Below are positions 52,201 to 59,294 of a stretch of 64,000 nucleotides of DNA, piece by piece. How positions within the stretch are numbered: position 1 is the first letter of the stretch; each line of letters opens with the position of its first letter. Origin of the DNA: Methylomicrobium agile (GTDB taxonomy: Bacteria > Pseudomonadota > Gammaproteobacteria > Methylococcales > Methylomonadaceae); assembly GCF_000733855.1 (NCBI RefSeq), contig NZ_JPOJ01000001.1, forward strand, positions 4,326,128-4,390,127. The letters are read 5' to 3'. The translations under genes and the position numbers were made by a program. A model generated the notes under the pieces. That model was not told the DNA's origin, made no database searches, and saw nothing but the letters and a program-made list of their open reading frames with translations.

Positions 52201-53146
52201 TCGTTTCCTTGATTTCGCGCTCGCCGCTCATGAAGATCAGGATGTCGCCGCGCACGTCGCGGACCAGCTCGTCGACCGCCTCCAGAATCGCCTGCTGCAG
52301 GTTGTCGCTGGTCTCGTCGTTCGCGGTTTTCTTGCCCTCTTCGTCCTGTTCGGTTTCCTCGACCGGCCGATAGCGGATCTCGACCGGATAAGTGCGGCCC
52401 GAAACCTCGATGATCGGGGCATCGAAGAAATGCCGGGAAAAGCGTTCCGGGTCGATCGTCGCGGAAGTAATGATCAGTTTTAGGTCGGGCCGCTTCGGCA
52501 ACAGCCATTTCATGTAGCCGAGCAGGAAATCGATGTTCAGGCTGCGCTCGTGCGCCTCGTCGATGATGATCGTATCGTACTGGTTCAGATAAGGATCGTT
52601 CTGCGTCTCGGCAAGCAGAATCCCGTCGGTCATCAGTTTGACCAGCGAATCGGCATGGGTCTTGTCGGTGAAACGGACTTTGAAGCCGACCGACTTGCCG
52701 AGCGGCTCGCCGAGTTCTTCCGCGATCCGGTCCGCGACCGTGCGCGCGGCGATCCGGCGCGGCTGGGTATGACCGATGAAACCGCCCGAACCAAGCCCGA
52801 TCGACAGGCAGATTTTCGGCAGCTGCGTGGTCTTGCCCGAGCCGGTCTCGCCGCAGACGATCACGACCTGATTGTTACGGATCAGTTCGGCAATTTCGTC
52901 CTTTTTGCCGGTGACCGGCAGATCGGGAAAATTCAAGACCGGTACGCTCGCCAAACGCTGCCGGCGTCTTTCGGCCGATTGCCCGATCTTCGCTTGCAGC
53001 GCAGCCACTTGCGCGATCGGATTCTTGCCTTTCTGATATTCGTTGCGCAAGCGGTCGAGCTGGCGCTTAAAACCGTGCCGGTCCTGGTTTAGGCACTGCG
53101 GTAACTGGCGGGAGAGTTGCTTGAGGGTTTCGCTGAGGGACATCAA
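49229..53146 (-). CDS. hrpA: ATP-dependent RNA helicase HrpA
   Basis: This DEAH-box helicase of 1305 residues rescues stalled ribosomes in E. coli. Walker A GETGSGKTTQLPK, DEAH in IIIDEAHERSLN, SATIDPERFS, ATNVAETSLTVPGI and QRAGRCGR are present; then winged-helix, OB and long C-terminal domains. Length is as expected for HrpA (about 1300). Start ATG 53146; MSLSETLKQLSRQLPQC is a normal opening. It is monocistronic here. Confidence 0.96.
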   Translation of the reverse strand: MMSLSETLKQLSRQLPQCLNQDRHGFKRQLDRLRNEYQKGKNPIAQVAALQAKIGQSAERRRQRLASVPVLNFPDLPVTGKKDEIAELIRNNQVVIVCGETGSGKTTQLPKICLSIGLGSGGFIGHTQPRRIAARTVADRIAEELGEPLGKSVGFKVRFTDKTHADSLVKLMTDGILLAETQNDPYLNQYDTIIIDEAHERSLNIDFLLGYMKWLLPKRPDLKLIITSATIDPERFSRHFFDAPIIEVSGRTYPVEIRYRPVEETEQDEEGKKTANDETSDNLQQAILEAVDELVRDVRGDILIFMSGEREIKETTESLKKHHPSKYEILPLYAKLSTSEQERVFKPKGGKIRIVLATNVAETSLTVPGIRAVIDTGHARISRYSHRSKIQRLPIERISQSSANQRAGRCGRVAEGICIRLYSAEDYQARPEFTEPEILRTNLSAVILQMTALNLGDIEDFPFIEPPEDKMIRDGKTVLQEVNALDKQGKLTEIGKQLVKFPTDPRLARMLIAAEKQHALHEVAIIVSALSIQDPREKPADKLAQAEAKQARFRHEDSDFLTLLNLWNDFEEQKKHLSNNKLRKYCSDHFLSYIRMREWVDIHAQIMQVIKGDLNLKINTVPASYAEIHRALLPGLLSNIGFRHEQYEYLGARGLKFFIFPGSGQYKARPKWIMAAEQVETSKIYARTVAKVEPEWIEECAEYLVKRNYYDPHWEKKAARSAVHERTLLFGLTLQAGRKVPYEHVDPKAAREIFIRSALVDHDYHSNAPFYLANRTLLEEVGYIQHKGRRVDLIEDEEWLYRFYDEKIPAEVVNGVTFDQWRKKVERDNPKCLFLTREDLTREQDHAVNEWDYPDSKKVGNLTIRLQYRFEPGHDEDGVTAIIPVHQLNQVSQTPFDWLVPGLLEEKCVALVKSLPKPIRKHFVPVPETVKKCLEIEPDFKGSLYEWLGNRLRKLTGEAIPLNAWNPESLPEHLKMNFRVVDDRGKLLDYGRDLKKLQAKHGVVAGDSFDQLAADELNYTGCIQWAFGDLPDTRQFMQRGQSFIGYPAIVDEGDAVGVRLFDTERKAAQQHQAGLMRLYQLQLRKECTYIQKNAPQSAAAELAYQRLPKHPIIQYQRSGSYKEDLLFCILSHVFIEGRTIRNKEAFERNLQAAKPNLIAAANDIGKIVPDIMLQYADIKARTGKLNPNDSLAKDVNQQLDLLIYAGFIRHTPYDQLKAIPRYLKAVLYRLDKFVNDPQKNQEIQRYAIRFWQDVEKKSKKETVIPEQDPFRWALEEFRVSLYAQQLKTAFPVSAKRLEKAWDERG

Positions 53147-53192
53147 AACAGCCGGTAAAATGCGGCCATTATACGATAAATAAACCCGAATC

Positions 53193-53225
53193 AGACCTGC
53201 CGGGTTTTCAAAACCTGGCAGGTCT
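53193..53225. repeat. AGACCTGCCAGG palindrome, copy 3
   Basis: Arms AGACCTGCCGGGTTTT and AAAACCTGGCAGGTCT around one C, with one mismatch in the stem. It lies between the Uma2 gene end and the hrpA start on the minus strand. Confidence 0.85.
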
Positions 53226-53230
53226 GTAAG

Positions 53231-53821
53231 CTAATAGTCGGTTGGCAAACGCGCGGCCAGTTCGTCCCACCGGATGACCATCTCCGGCAAAATGCCGACC
53301 ACGGTTTCGCCTTTCAATTCATAGATTTCCGGCTTGCCGTATTCATCTCCCTGCAAACGGTAAACCGTCAGCACGCGATCGACCGGGTGTACCAGCCAAT
53401 ATTCGCGAACCCCGTGCCGTTCGTAGAGCCGGCGTTTTTTGATCTGGTCGTGGCCGGCGGTTGACGGCGACAACACTTCCACGACCCAGTCGGGAGCGCC
53501 CCGTATTCCCCTGCGGTCTATTTTGTCGGAATCGCAGACAACCAACACATCGGGCTGTACGACAGTGTCAATCTGGTCGTCCGATTCAGCATATTTAGGT
53601 AAGCGCACATCAATTGGCGCAATAAAAGCTCGGCAGGATTTGCCCTTTAAAGCTTGCCGGATTTGAAAGTAAATTTCCCCCGCAACATCCTGATGCGCCA
53701 CGTCAGGCGCCGGGGCCATCAAATAAGCCGCTCCGTCAATCAATTCGTAACGCGAATCGTCATGCCAAGTCAAATAATCGCCGTAGCAATGCGACACCGT
53801 ATCTTTTAAAGCCAAACTCAT
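53231..53821 (-). CDS. Uma2/DUF820 family putative endonuclease
   Basis: The 196-residue protein shows the DUF820 pattern: LTWHDDSRYELIDGAAYLM, the PD motif in VVQPDVLVVCDSDKI, GAPDWVVEVLSPSTAGHDQIKKRRLYERHGVREYWLVHP with the (D/E)xK-type catalytic residues. The family is a predicted PD-(D/E)XK nuclease group, expanded in some cyanobacteria and methanotrophs; biological role is unknown. No partner gene is adjacent. Confidence 0.85.
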   Translation of the reverse strand: MSLALKDTVSHCYGDYLTWHDDSRYELIDGAAYLMAPAPDVAHQDVAGEIYFQIRQALKGKSCRAFIAPIDVRLPKYAESDDQIDTVVQPDVLVVCDSDKIDRRGIRGAPDWVVEVLSPSTAGHDQIKKRRLYERHGVREYWLVHPVDRVLTVYRLQGDEYGKPEIYELKGETVVGILPEMVIRWDELAARLPTDY

Positions 53822-53955
53822 GATATTACCTCACTTTTTCCGGTTAATTTACGGCAGAATTAGACGGCCTGCAATAGCAACTTAACTTAATTCCGGCATG
53901 AAACCCGGAATTTTGTACAATGTAGGACCATCTTTTGCCGCTTTCCTGATCCCCC

Positions 53956-54948
53956 ATGATCGAAACGATTTACATCGAAGAAAACCTGGCTGACCATCCG
54001 CGCGTACAGGAAATCGTCGCCCGCTTTCCCGAGGCACGCCGAATTCCCTGCGGGCGCTACGGCGAGGTGTTCAATCCGAAAGCGCAGAATTTCCGGCTGC
54101 AAAAACGGCGGCCTGCGCTGATCCTGGCCGAAAAATTCAGGAACTTCGCCTTGCCGGCGCCGGCAGGCTACGGGATCGGCGCACACCGCAATTATTATTT
54201 CTCGCACATGCTGAATTGCCTGTACGATTGCCGCTACTGTTTCCTGCAGGGCATGTACCCTTCCGCGCATTATGTGCTGTTTGTCAATTACGAAGACTTT
54301 CAGCAGGATATCCGCCGCATCGCCGAAGCGCATCCGGACGAAGCGGTGCATTTCTTTTCCGGCTACGACTGCGACAGTCTGGCGCTGGAACCGGTAACCG
54401 GCTTCGCCGCGCATTTTCTGCCGTTTTTCTCCGAAATCCCGAATGCCTGGCTCGAACTGCGCACCAAAAGCGCCCAGATCAGACCCTTGCTGGCGCAGGC
54501 GCCCTTACCGCGCTGCATCGTGGCGTTCAGCCTGAACCCCGAGCAAATCAGCGAAAAACTCGAACACAAAGCTCCTTCCCTGCAAAAACGGCTCGATGCG
54601 GTCAGAAAGCTGCAGGAACAGGGTTGGCCGGTCGGCCTGCGCTTCGATCCGCTTATTTTTCAACCGGACTACCAGGACCGATACCGGCAATTCTTCGGCC
54701 AGGTTTTTGCGCATGTCGACCCGAAGCGCTTGCATTCGGTCAGCCTCGGCGCTTTTCGCCTGCCCGAGCAGTATTTCAAAAAAGCCCAAAAGCTCTACCC
54801 CGATGAAAAACTGTTTGCGGGTCCGATGCAGTTGAAGGAAGGCATGATCGGCTATGAAGGTCCGCTCGAAAAAGACATGCTGGCGTATTGCGTCGACCTG
54901 CTGTCGCATTACATCGCCTCCGAACGGTTTTTTCCATGCGCAGCGTGA
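53956..54948 (+). CDS. SPL-family radical SAM protein
   Basis: The 330-residue protein has the radical SAM cluster CLYDCRYC (Cx3Cx2C) and SplB-type blocks: HMLNCLYDCRYCFLQGMY, FFSGYDCDSLALEPVTGFA and ELRTKSAQIRPLL. SplB repairs the UV spore photoproduct in Bacillus; this organism shows no sign of sporulation, so a different DNA lesion or substrate is possible. The SDR gene overlaps its end by 13 bases. Assignment to the SPL family is firm; function is inferred. Confidence 0.85.
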   Translation: MIETIYIEENLADHPRVQEIVARFPEARRIPCGRYGEVFNPKAQNFRLQKRRPALILAEKFRNFALPAPAGYGIGAHRNYYFSHMLNCLYDCRYCFLQGMYPSAHYVLFVNYEDFQQDIRRIAEAHPDEAVHFFSGYDCDSLALEPVTGFAAHFLPFFSEIPNAWLELRTKSAQIRPLLAQAPLPRCIVAFSLNPEQISEKLEHKAPSLQKRLDAVRKLQEQGWPVGLRFDPLIFQPDYQDRYRQFFGQVFAHVDPKRLHSVSLGAFRLPEQYFKKAQKLYPDEKLFAGPMQLKEGMIGYEGPLEKDMLAYCVDLLSHYIASERFFPCAA

Positions 54949-55658
54949 AGCGCGCCATTCTGGTGACCGGCGCCAGCTCCGGCATCGGCCGGGCCGTTGC
55001 CCGGCGATTATTGGCGGAAGGGCACGAGGTGATCGGCGTATCACGGGATATTCGTAAATTCAACCACGGACGGGAAGGCTTCCATGCACTCGAACTGGAC
55101 CTCGCCGATCTGGCCGCCCTGCCCACCCAAATCGCCGGCATTGCCCAACGCTTCCCTGAACTCGACGCTGTCGTATTCAGTGCCGGCATCGGACGTTTCG
55201 GGGCGCTCGAACAATTTTCCTATGCGCAGATCGAAACCTTGATGGCGGTCAATTTTACCGGCCAGGCCTTTCTGGCCCGCGCTCTGCTGCCGCAGTTAAA
55301 GCGCAAGGCCCGCAGCGATCTGATCTTTATCGGCTCGGAAGCGGCATTGAAAGGCTCCCGCCAGGGCGCGGTTTATTGCGCCGGCAAGTTTGCGGTGCGC
55401 GGATTCGCCCAGGCCTTGCGCGAGGAATGCGGCAAAAGCGGCCTGCGCGTTGCGCTGATCAATCCCGGCATGGTCAAGACCGAATTTTTCGACGAGCTGT
55501 CTTTCGAACCCGGCGACCACGCCAGCAATTACATTCTGCCGGAAGACGTCGCCGAAACGGTTTCGTATGTGTTGAATTCGCGCGCGGATATCGTGATCGA
55601 CGAAATCAGCCTGAGCCCTTTGAACAAGGCCGTAAAGTTCAAAAAACCCGACCGATGA
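54936..55658 (+). CDS. SDR-family oxidoreductase
   Basis: Start ATG 54936 gives 240 residues. The NAD(P) motif VTGASSGIGRAV, the catalytic YCAGK (YxxxK) with a Ser in GSEAALKGS and the INPGMVKTEF segment mark a classical short-chain dehydrogenase. It overlaps the radical SAM gene, so the two are co-expressed. Substrate unknown; a link to the same repair or modification process is only suggested by context. Confidence 0.88.
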   Translation: MRSVKRAILVTGASSGIGRAVARRLLAEGHEVIGVSRDIRKFNHGREGFHALELDLADLAALPTQIAGIAQRFPELDAVVFSAGIGRFGALEQFSYAQIETLMAVNFTGQAFLARALLPQLKRKARSDLIFIGSEAALKGSRQGAVYCAGKFAVRGFAQALREECGKSGLRVALINPGMVKTEFFDELSFEPGDHASNYILPEDVAETVSYVLNSRADIVIDEISLSPLNKAVKFKKPDR

Positions 55659-55674
55659 CCGTCCGTCCGACAGG

Positions 55675-55983
55675 CTAAATTTTCAGCCGCTCGACGACCC
55701 TGCCGCCGATCAGATGCTCCTGAATGATCTCGTCGATATCCTCCCGGTTTTTAAAGGTATACCAGACGGCTTCGGGATACACCACCATCACCGGCCCCTT
55801 GTTGCAACGATCCATACAGCCCGCGTTATTGATCCGGCACTTGCCGGGGCCGCTCAATCTCAGTTTCTTGATCTGCTCTTTCGCGTAATCGCGCAGGGTC
55901 TGAGGATCATGATCGCCGCAGCTGCTTCTGCCGTCATCGCGCCGATTGGTGCAAAAGAATACATGGTGCGTGTAATAACTCAT
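55675..55983 (-). CDS. Thioredoxin-like [2Fe-2S] ferredoxin
   Basis: The 102-residue protein has a thioredoxin-like fold with the cluster cysteines in FFCTNRRDDGRSSCG and CRINNAGCMDRCNKGP. This pattern matches the (2Fe-2S) ferredoxin-like family with the NuoE-like site. I chose the ATG at 55983 (a GTG at 55986 precedes it); no Shine-Dalgarno is visible. It is convergent with the SDR gene. The electron partner is unknown. Confidence 0.85.
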   Translation of the reverse strand: MSYYTHHVFFCTNRRDDGRSSCGDHDPQTLRDYAKEQIKKLRLSGPGKCRINNAGCMDRCNKGPVMVVYPEAVWYTFKNREDIDEIIQEHLIGGRVVERLKI

Positions 55984-56183
55984 CACAAAAAATAAAACGG
56001 GTTTTGATGCGCGGAATTATACCCGAGCAAACTACGGACCGCGCGAAGAAATGACCAAACCGATTTCTCCGGGCTTAAACTCTGCCCGCCCGATTTTCTG
56101 GAGGCGGAACTTTTCCGGCGCCTCCGGAATCTTTTTAATCGTATTTTTCGAATTTCCCCACAACCCCTAATAAGGAAATCGCC

Positions 56184-56552
56184 ATGAAGCCACTGAAAAT
56201 AACCGTCGCTACCTTTTTCCTCTCGCTCGCTTTCAGCCTGCCCAGCCATGCCGGCAGCACGGACACTCCCGATGAACCGATGAGCATGCAAAAAGGCATG
56301 GGAATGAAAGGACCTAAGTCGAAAGAGGAGCTGGAGCGGCATCTGCGGATGAATCAGGAACAGATGCTGAAGATGCACGATCTCTCCAATCGGATTCTGT
56401 CCGAAACCGATCCAAAGAAAAAAGAACAACTGAAAAACGAGCAGCTTGAACTGATGAAAACGCACCACGAGCAGATGATGACAAAGCGGATGGAAAAAAA
56501 GCAACGTCATCAAAAAACGATGGAAAAACCGGCCCCTAAATCAACCCCATAA
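56184..56552 (+). CDS. Met- and Lys-rich secreted protein
   Basis: The 122-residue precursor has a signal peptide (MKPLKITVATFFLSLAFSLPSHA) and a mature chain rich in Met, Lys, Glu and His (MSMQKGMGMKGPKSKEEL, then HHEQMMTKRMEKKQRHQKTM). Charged helices resemble periplasmic Spy-like or metal-binding proteins, but no clear family is seen. Met and His clusters could bind copper. It is a single gene with AAGGA upstream. Confidence 0.6.
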   Translation: MKPLKITVATFFLSLAFSLPSHAGSTDTPDEPMSMQKGMGMKGPKSKEELERHLRMNQEQMLKMHDLSNRILSETDPKKKEQLKNEQLELMKTHHEQMMTKRMEKKQRHQKTMEKPAPKSTP

Positions 56553-56754
56553 ATATCCGCCGCCTTTCCTTCCACGGATCATTTCCGGACGCTTCCCCGA
56601 CAAGCCGGGGCCCGCTCGTTCTGCAATTTTGCGGTTACCGCCAGAACCATCGCGCCTGGCACAGATAACCCCCATCCCGGCAGTTTCTGTCCTTGCCGGA
56701 ATGGGGCACTGCGAACACATCGTGCGTTTACGCTGATTCTGCAGCATCAGTTGC

Positions 56755-56794
56755 TTGAATATCAAAAAAAATACTGTCTATAATTTAAGACAGT
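56755..56794 (+). promoter_or_regulatory. Promoter with dyad over the -10 element
   Basis: TTGAAT (56755-56760) and TATAAT (56779-56784) are spaced by 18 bases. The arms ACTGTCT (56773-56779) and AGACAGT (56788-56794) form an inverted repeat that overlaps the -10 element, so a repressor could bind there. The FHA gene starts 36 bases downstream. A T-rich stretch follows the dyad, so an attenuator hairpin is an alternative. Confidence 0.5.
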
Positions 56795-56819
56795 TATTTT
56801 TATCGATCCGCTGAATAAA

Positions 56820-57452
56820 ATGCCAAAACTGACTGTTTATTTCAAAGATAAAGAAATCGAATCCTTCGCGCTCGATGAAGGAAAGGTACGAATCGGCCGC
56901 GACGAGACCAACGAAATCATTATAAACAGTCTTGCGATCGCGCCGGTTCATGCGGTAATTGCATTCAGTAAAGGAGTTGCAACGATTAGGGCGTTACAGG
57001 ATGAATTTCCGATTACCGTGAACGGGGGAAAGACCAAAGAAGCCATTCTCAACGAAAACGATATGATTGCCCTGGGCAAACATCACGTTCTGTTCAATAA
57101 CGCAAGTTCGGTCGGCGGACCGGAACCGTTTGACGAAACCATCGAAAACGATCCGTCGGTGCCTCTTCTTTTCGGCCTAGAGCCCAAACTGCCCAACGGC
57201 AATTTTCAGATCATGGATGGAGAAAATATCGGCAAAATCATTCCGATCAAAAAAACGATGGTACAGTTGGGCCGCCCGGGCCAAGGCATTGTCGTAGTCA
57301 CCCGGAAAAAAGAAGGCTATTTCGTCTCCACGCTGGAAAACAAAGGTTCGCTGACCGTCAACGGCGAACCGATCGCAAACCGGATCGTCAAGTTGAGCAA
57401 TAACGACATTCTGGGCATCAACGACAAGTCCCTGCAGTTTTTTCTGAGCTGA
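56820..57452 (+). CDS. FHA-domain protein
   Basis: The 210-residue cytosolic protein has two FHA-like halves. The first (residues ~20-95) has RIGRDETNEIIIN ... APVHAVI, with GR and a His in place of the SxxH; the second (~125-205) has QLGRPGQGIVVVTRKKEGYFV, LENKGSLTVNGEPI. FHA domains bind phosphothreonine peptides. No kinase, phosphatase or T6SS gene is adjacent. It is convergent with radA. Confidence 0.8.
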   Translation: MPKLTVYFKDKEIESFALDEGKVRIGRDETNEIIINSLAIAPVHAVIAFSKGVATIRALQDEFPITVNGGKTKEAILNENDMIALGKHHVLFNNASSVGGPEPFDETIENDPSVPLLFGLEPKLPNGNFQIMDGENIGKIIPIKKTMVQLGRPGQGIVVVTRKKEGYFVSTLENKGSLTVNGEPIANRIVKLSNNDILGINDKSLQFFLS

Positions 57453-57472
57453 GAACGGGCTTTACCGAGGCT

Positions 57473-58846
57473 CTACAGTTCCGAGGCGATATCCAGTACC
57501 TCCGCCAGTGTGGCGACCGGATAGACAGTCAGCTCGTCGATCGGCTTTTTGGGCGCATTCGCTTTCGGTATGACCGCCTTTTTAAAACCGTGCTTGGCAG
57601 CGTCGTTGAGCCGGGCGTAACCGTTCGCGACCGGCCTGATCTCGCCGCTCAACCCTACCTCTCCGAAAAAAAACACGTCATGCGGGATGATTTTATCGCG
57701 CAAACTCGAAACGATCCCGATGATGATCGCCAGATCCGAACTGGTTTCGGTCACCTTGATGCCGCCGACCACATTCGCGTAAATTTCGTCGTTCGCGGTA
57801 AAGACCCCCCCATGACGGGCCAATACGGCGAGCAGCATCGCCAGCCGGTTTTGATCGAAGCCGACCGCAAGGCGACGGGGATTGCCGTACTGGCATTCGG
57901 TCACCAGCGCCTGAATTTCGACCAGCAAAGGCCTCGTCCCTTCCCACAGCACGGTCACCACGCTGCCCGAAGAGGGCTTTTCCGGCCGGTTCAGAAACAT
58001 CGCCGAAGGATTCCTGACTTCCTTCAGGCCCGCGCTGTCCATGGCGAAAAAGCCGAGTTCCCCGACGCTGCCGAAGCGGTTTTTGTCCGCCCTCATCACG
58101 CGAAACCGGGCGTCATCGGTAGCGGCCAGAATCACCTGGCTATCGACGATATGGCTCAAGGTCATCGGCCCCGCCAGCGACTGATCCTTGGTCACATGGC
58201 CGACCAGAAACAGCGCGACGTTATTCTTTTTGGCATACTGGGTCAGATAACTTGCCGATTCACGCACCTGCGAAACGGAGCCGGGCGCCGATTCGGCCTG
58301 CTCGGTGTAAACGACCTGGATCGAATCGACCACCGCGACCTGCGGTTCGACCTCGTCCATGACATCGGCAATCCGCTGTACCGAGGTTTCGGCAAGCATC
58401 AAGATCTTGTCGGAGGGCAGCTTGAGCCGATGCGCCCGGTCGGCAATCTGACGCAGCGATTCTTCACCGGAAACATACAGAACCTTAATGCCCTGCTGCG
58501 CGATATGGGCGATGATTTGCAGCAAAATCGTACTCTTGCCCGCCCCCGGCGCGCCGCCGATCAGAACCACGCTGCCTTTGACCAGGCCGCCGCCGAGAAC
58601 GCGGTCGAATTCCGACATGCCGGTCTGAATTCTTTCTTCGCGCGCCCAAACGACATCGGACAGCCATTGCACTTCGGACTTGCCGCCCGCATAGCCGTCC
58701 CGGCGTTTATGACGCTCCGCCGTAGCGCCGAGGCGCACTTCCTTGATCGTATTCCAGGCGCCGCAACCGGTGCATTGGCCGCCCCAGCGCGGAAAGTCGG
58801 CGCCGCACTCCGTGCAGACGAAGGCGGTTTTCTCTTTTTTGCTCAT
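57473..58846 (-). CDS. radA: DNA repair protein RadA
   Basis: RadA (Sms) promotes branch migration in recombination. The 457-residue protein has the N-terminal C4 zinc finger (CTECGADFPRWGGQCTGC), Walker A GGAPGAGKST, the KNRFG motif in KNRFGSVGELG, and the C-terminal Lon-protease-like domain (PHDVFFFGEVGLSGEIRPV). Length matches the family. It is followed on the same strand by nothing immediate; the gene upstream (58871) is 24 bases away. Confidence 0.97.
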   Translation of the reverse strand: MSKKEKTAFVCTECGADFPRWGGQCTGCGAWNTIKEVRLGATAERHKRRDGYAGGKSEVQWLSDVVWAREERIQTGMSEFDRVLGGGLVKGSVVLIGGAPGAGKSTILLQIIAHIAQQGIKVLYVSGEESLRQIADRAHRLKLPSDKILMLAETSVQRIADVMDEVEPQVAVVDSIQVVYTEQAESAPGSVSQVRESASYLTQYAKKNNVALFLVGHVTKDQSLAGPMTLSHIVDSQVILAATDDARFRVMRADKNRFGSVGELGFFAMDSAGLKEVRNPSAMFLNRPEKPSSGSVVTVLWEGTRPLLVEIQALVTECQYGNPRRLAVGFDQNRLAMLLAVLARHGGVFTANDEIYANVVGGIKVTETSSDLAIIIGIVSSLRDKIIPHDVFFFGEVGLSGEIRPVANGYARLNDAAKHGFKKAVIPKANAPKKPIDELTVYPVATLAEVLDIASEL

Positions 58847-58870
58847 TCGGTCTGAAGCGCGCTGCGGCGC

Positions 58871-59209
58871 CTAAAAAATTCTATCGTCCTTGTCGACCAG
58901 GTTGGCCAACATACCCAAATCCTCGCGCAGCCGCCTTCGGGAACCGAGCTTACGCTGTACCGCTTCCGGCAATTCGGTAAAAGTAAACACGTTTTTGGCA
59001 ATCAGCAGTTCGATCAAATCCTCTATCACCCGGATCATATCAGAATCGCTATCCGACAGCGAACGCCGGGTTTGTTCGGTAGGCGCGCAGGATAATAAAA
59101 ACTGCTGAATCTGCGCATCATCACCGTCCAGCCACTCGGCCTCAGCTTCTGGCGGCGAATGATGCAAGCCAATGATTTCGCCCGCGCCGTTACGGCTGAT
59201 GTAAGGCAT
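58871..59209 (-). CDS. Conserved small protein of unknown function
   Basis: The 112-residue protein begins MPYISRNGAGEIIGLHHSPP and ends with a predicted helical stretch (EDLIELLIAKNVFTFTELPEAVQRKLGSRRRLREDLG). Similar proteins in gammaproteobacteria carry the label tryptophan synthase beta-like; I see no enzyme motif that supports it. It is 24 bases upstream of radA on the same strand. Confidence 0.6.
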   Translation of the reverse strand: MPYISRNGAGEIIGLHHSPPEAEAEWLDGDDAQIQQFLLSCAPTEQTRRSLSDSDSDMIRVIEDLIELLIAKNVFTFTELPEAVQRKLGSRRRLREDLGMLANLVDKDDRIF

Positions 59210-59294
59210 GAGATTTCCTTAAAAAATTATTAATATGCTATTCTAATAAGTTATACAGAATGTGCAATAGCGCCGAATTAAAGAGACCTCCGCC

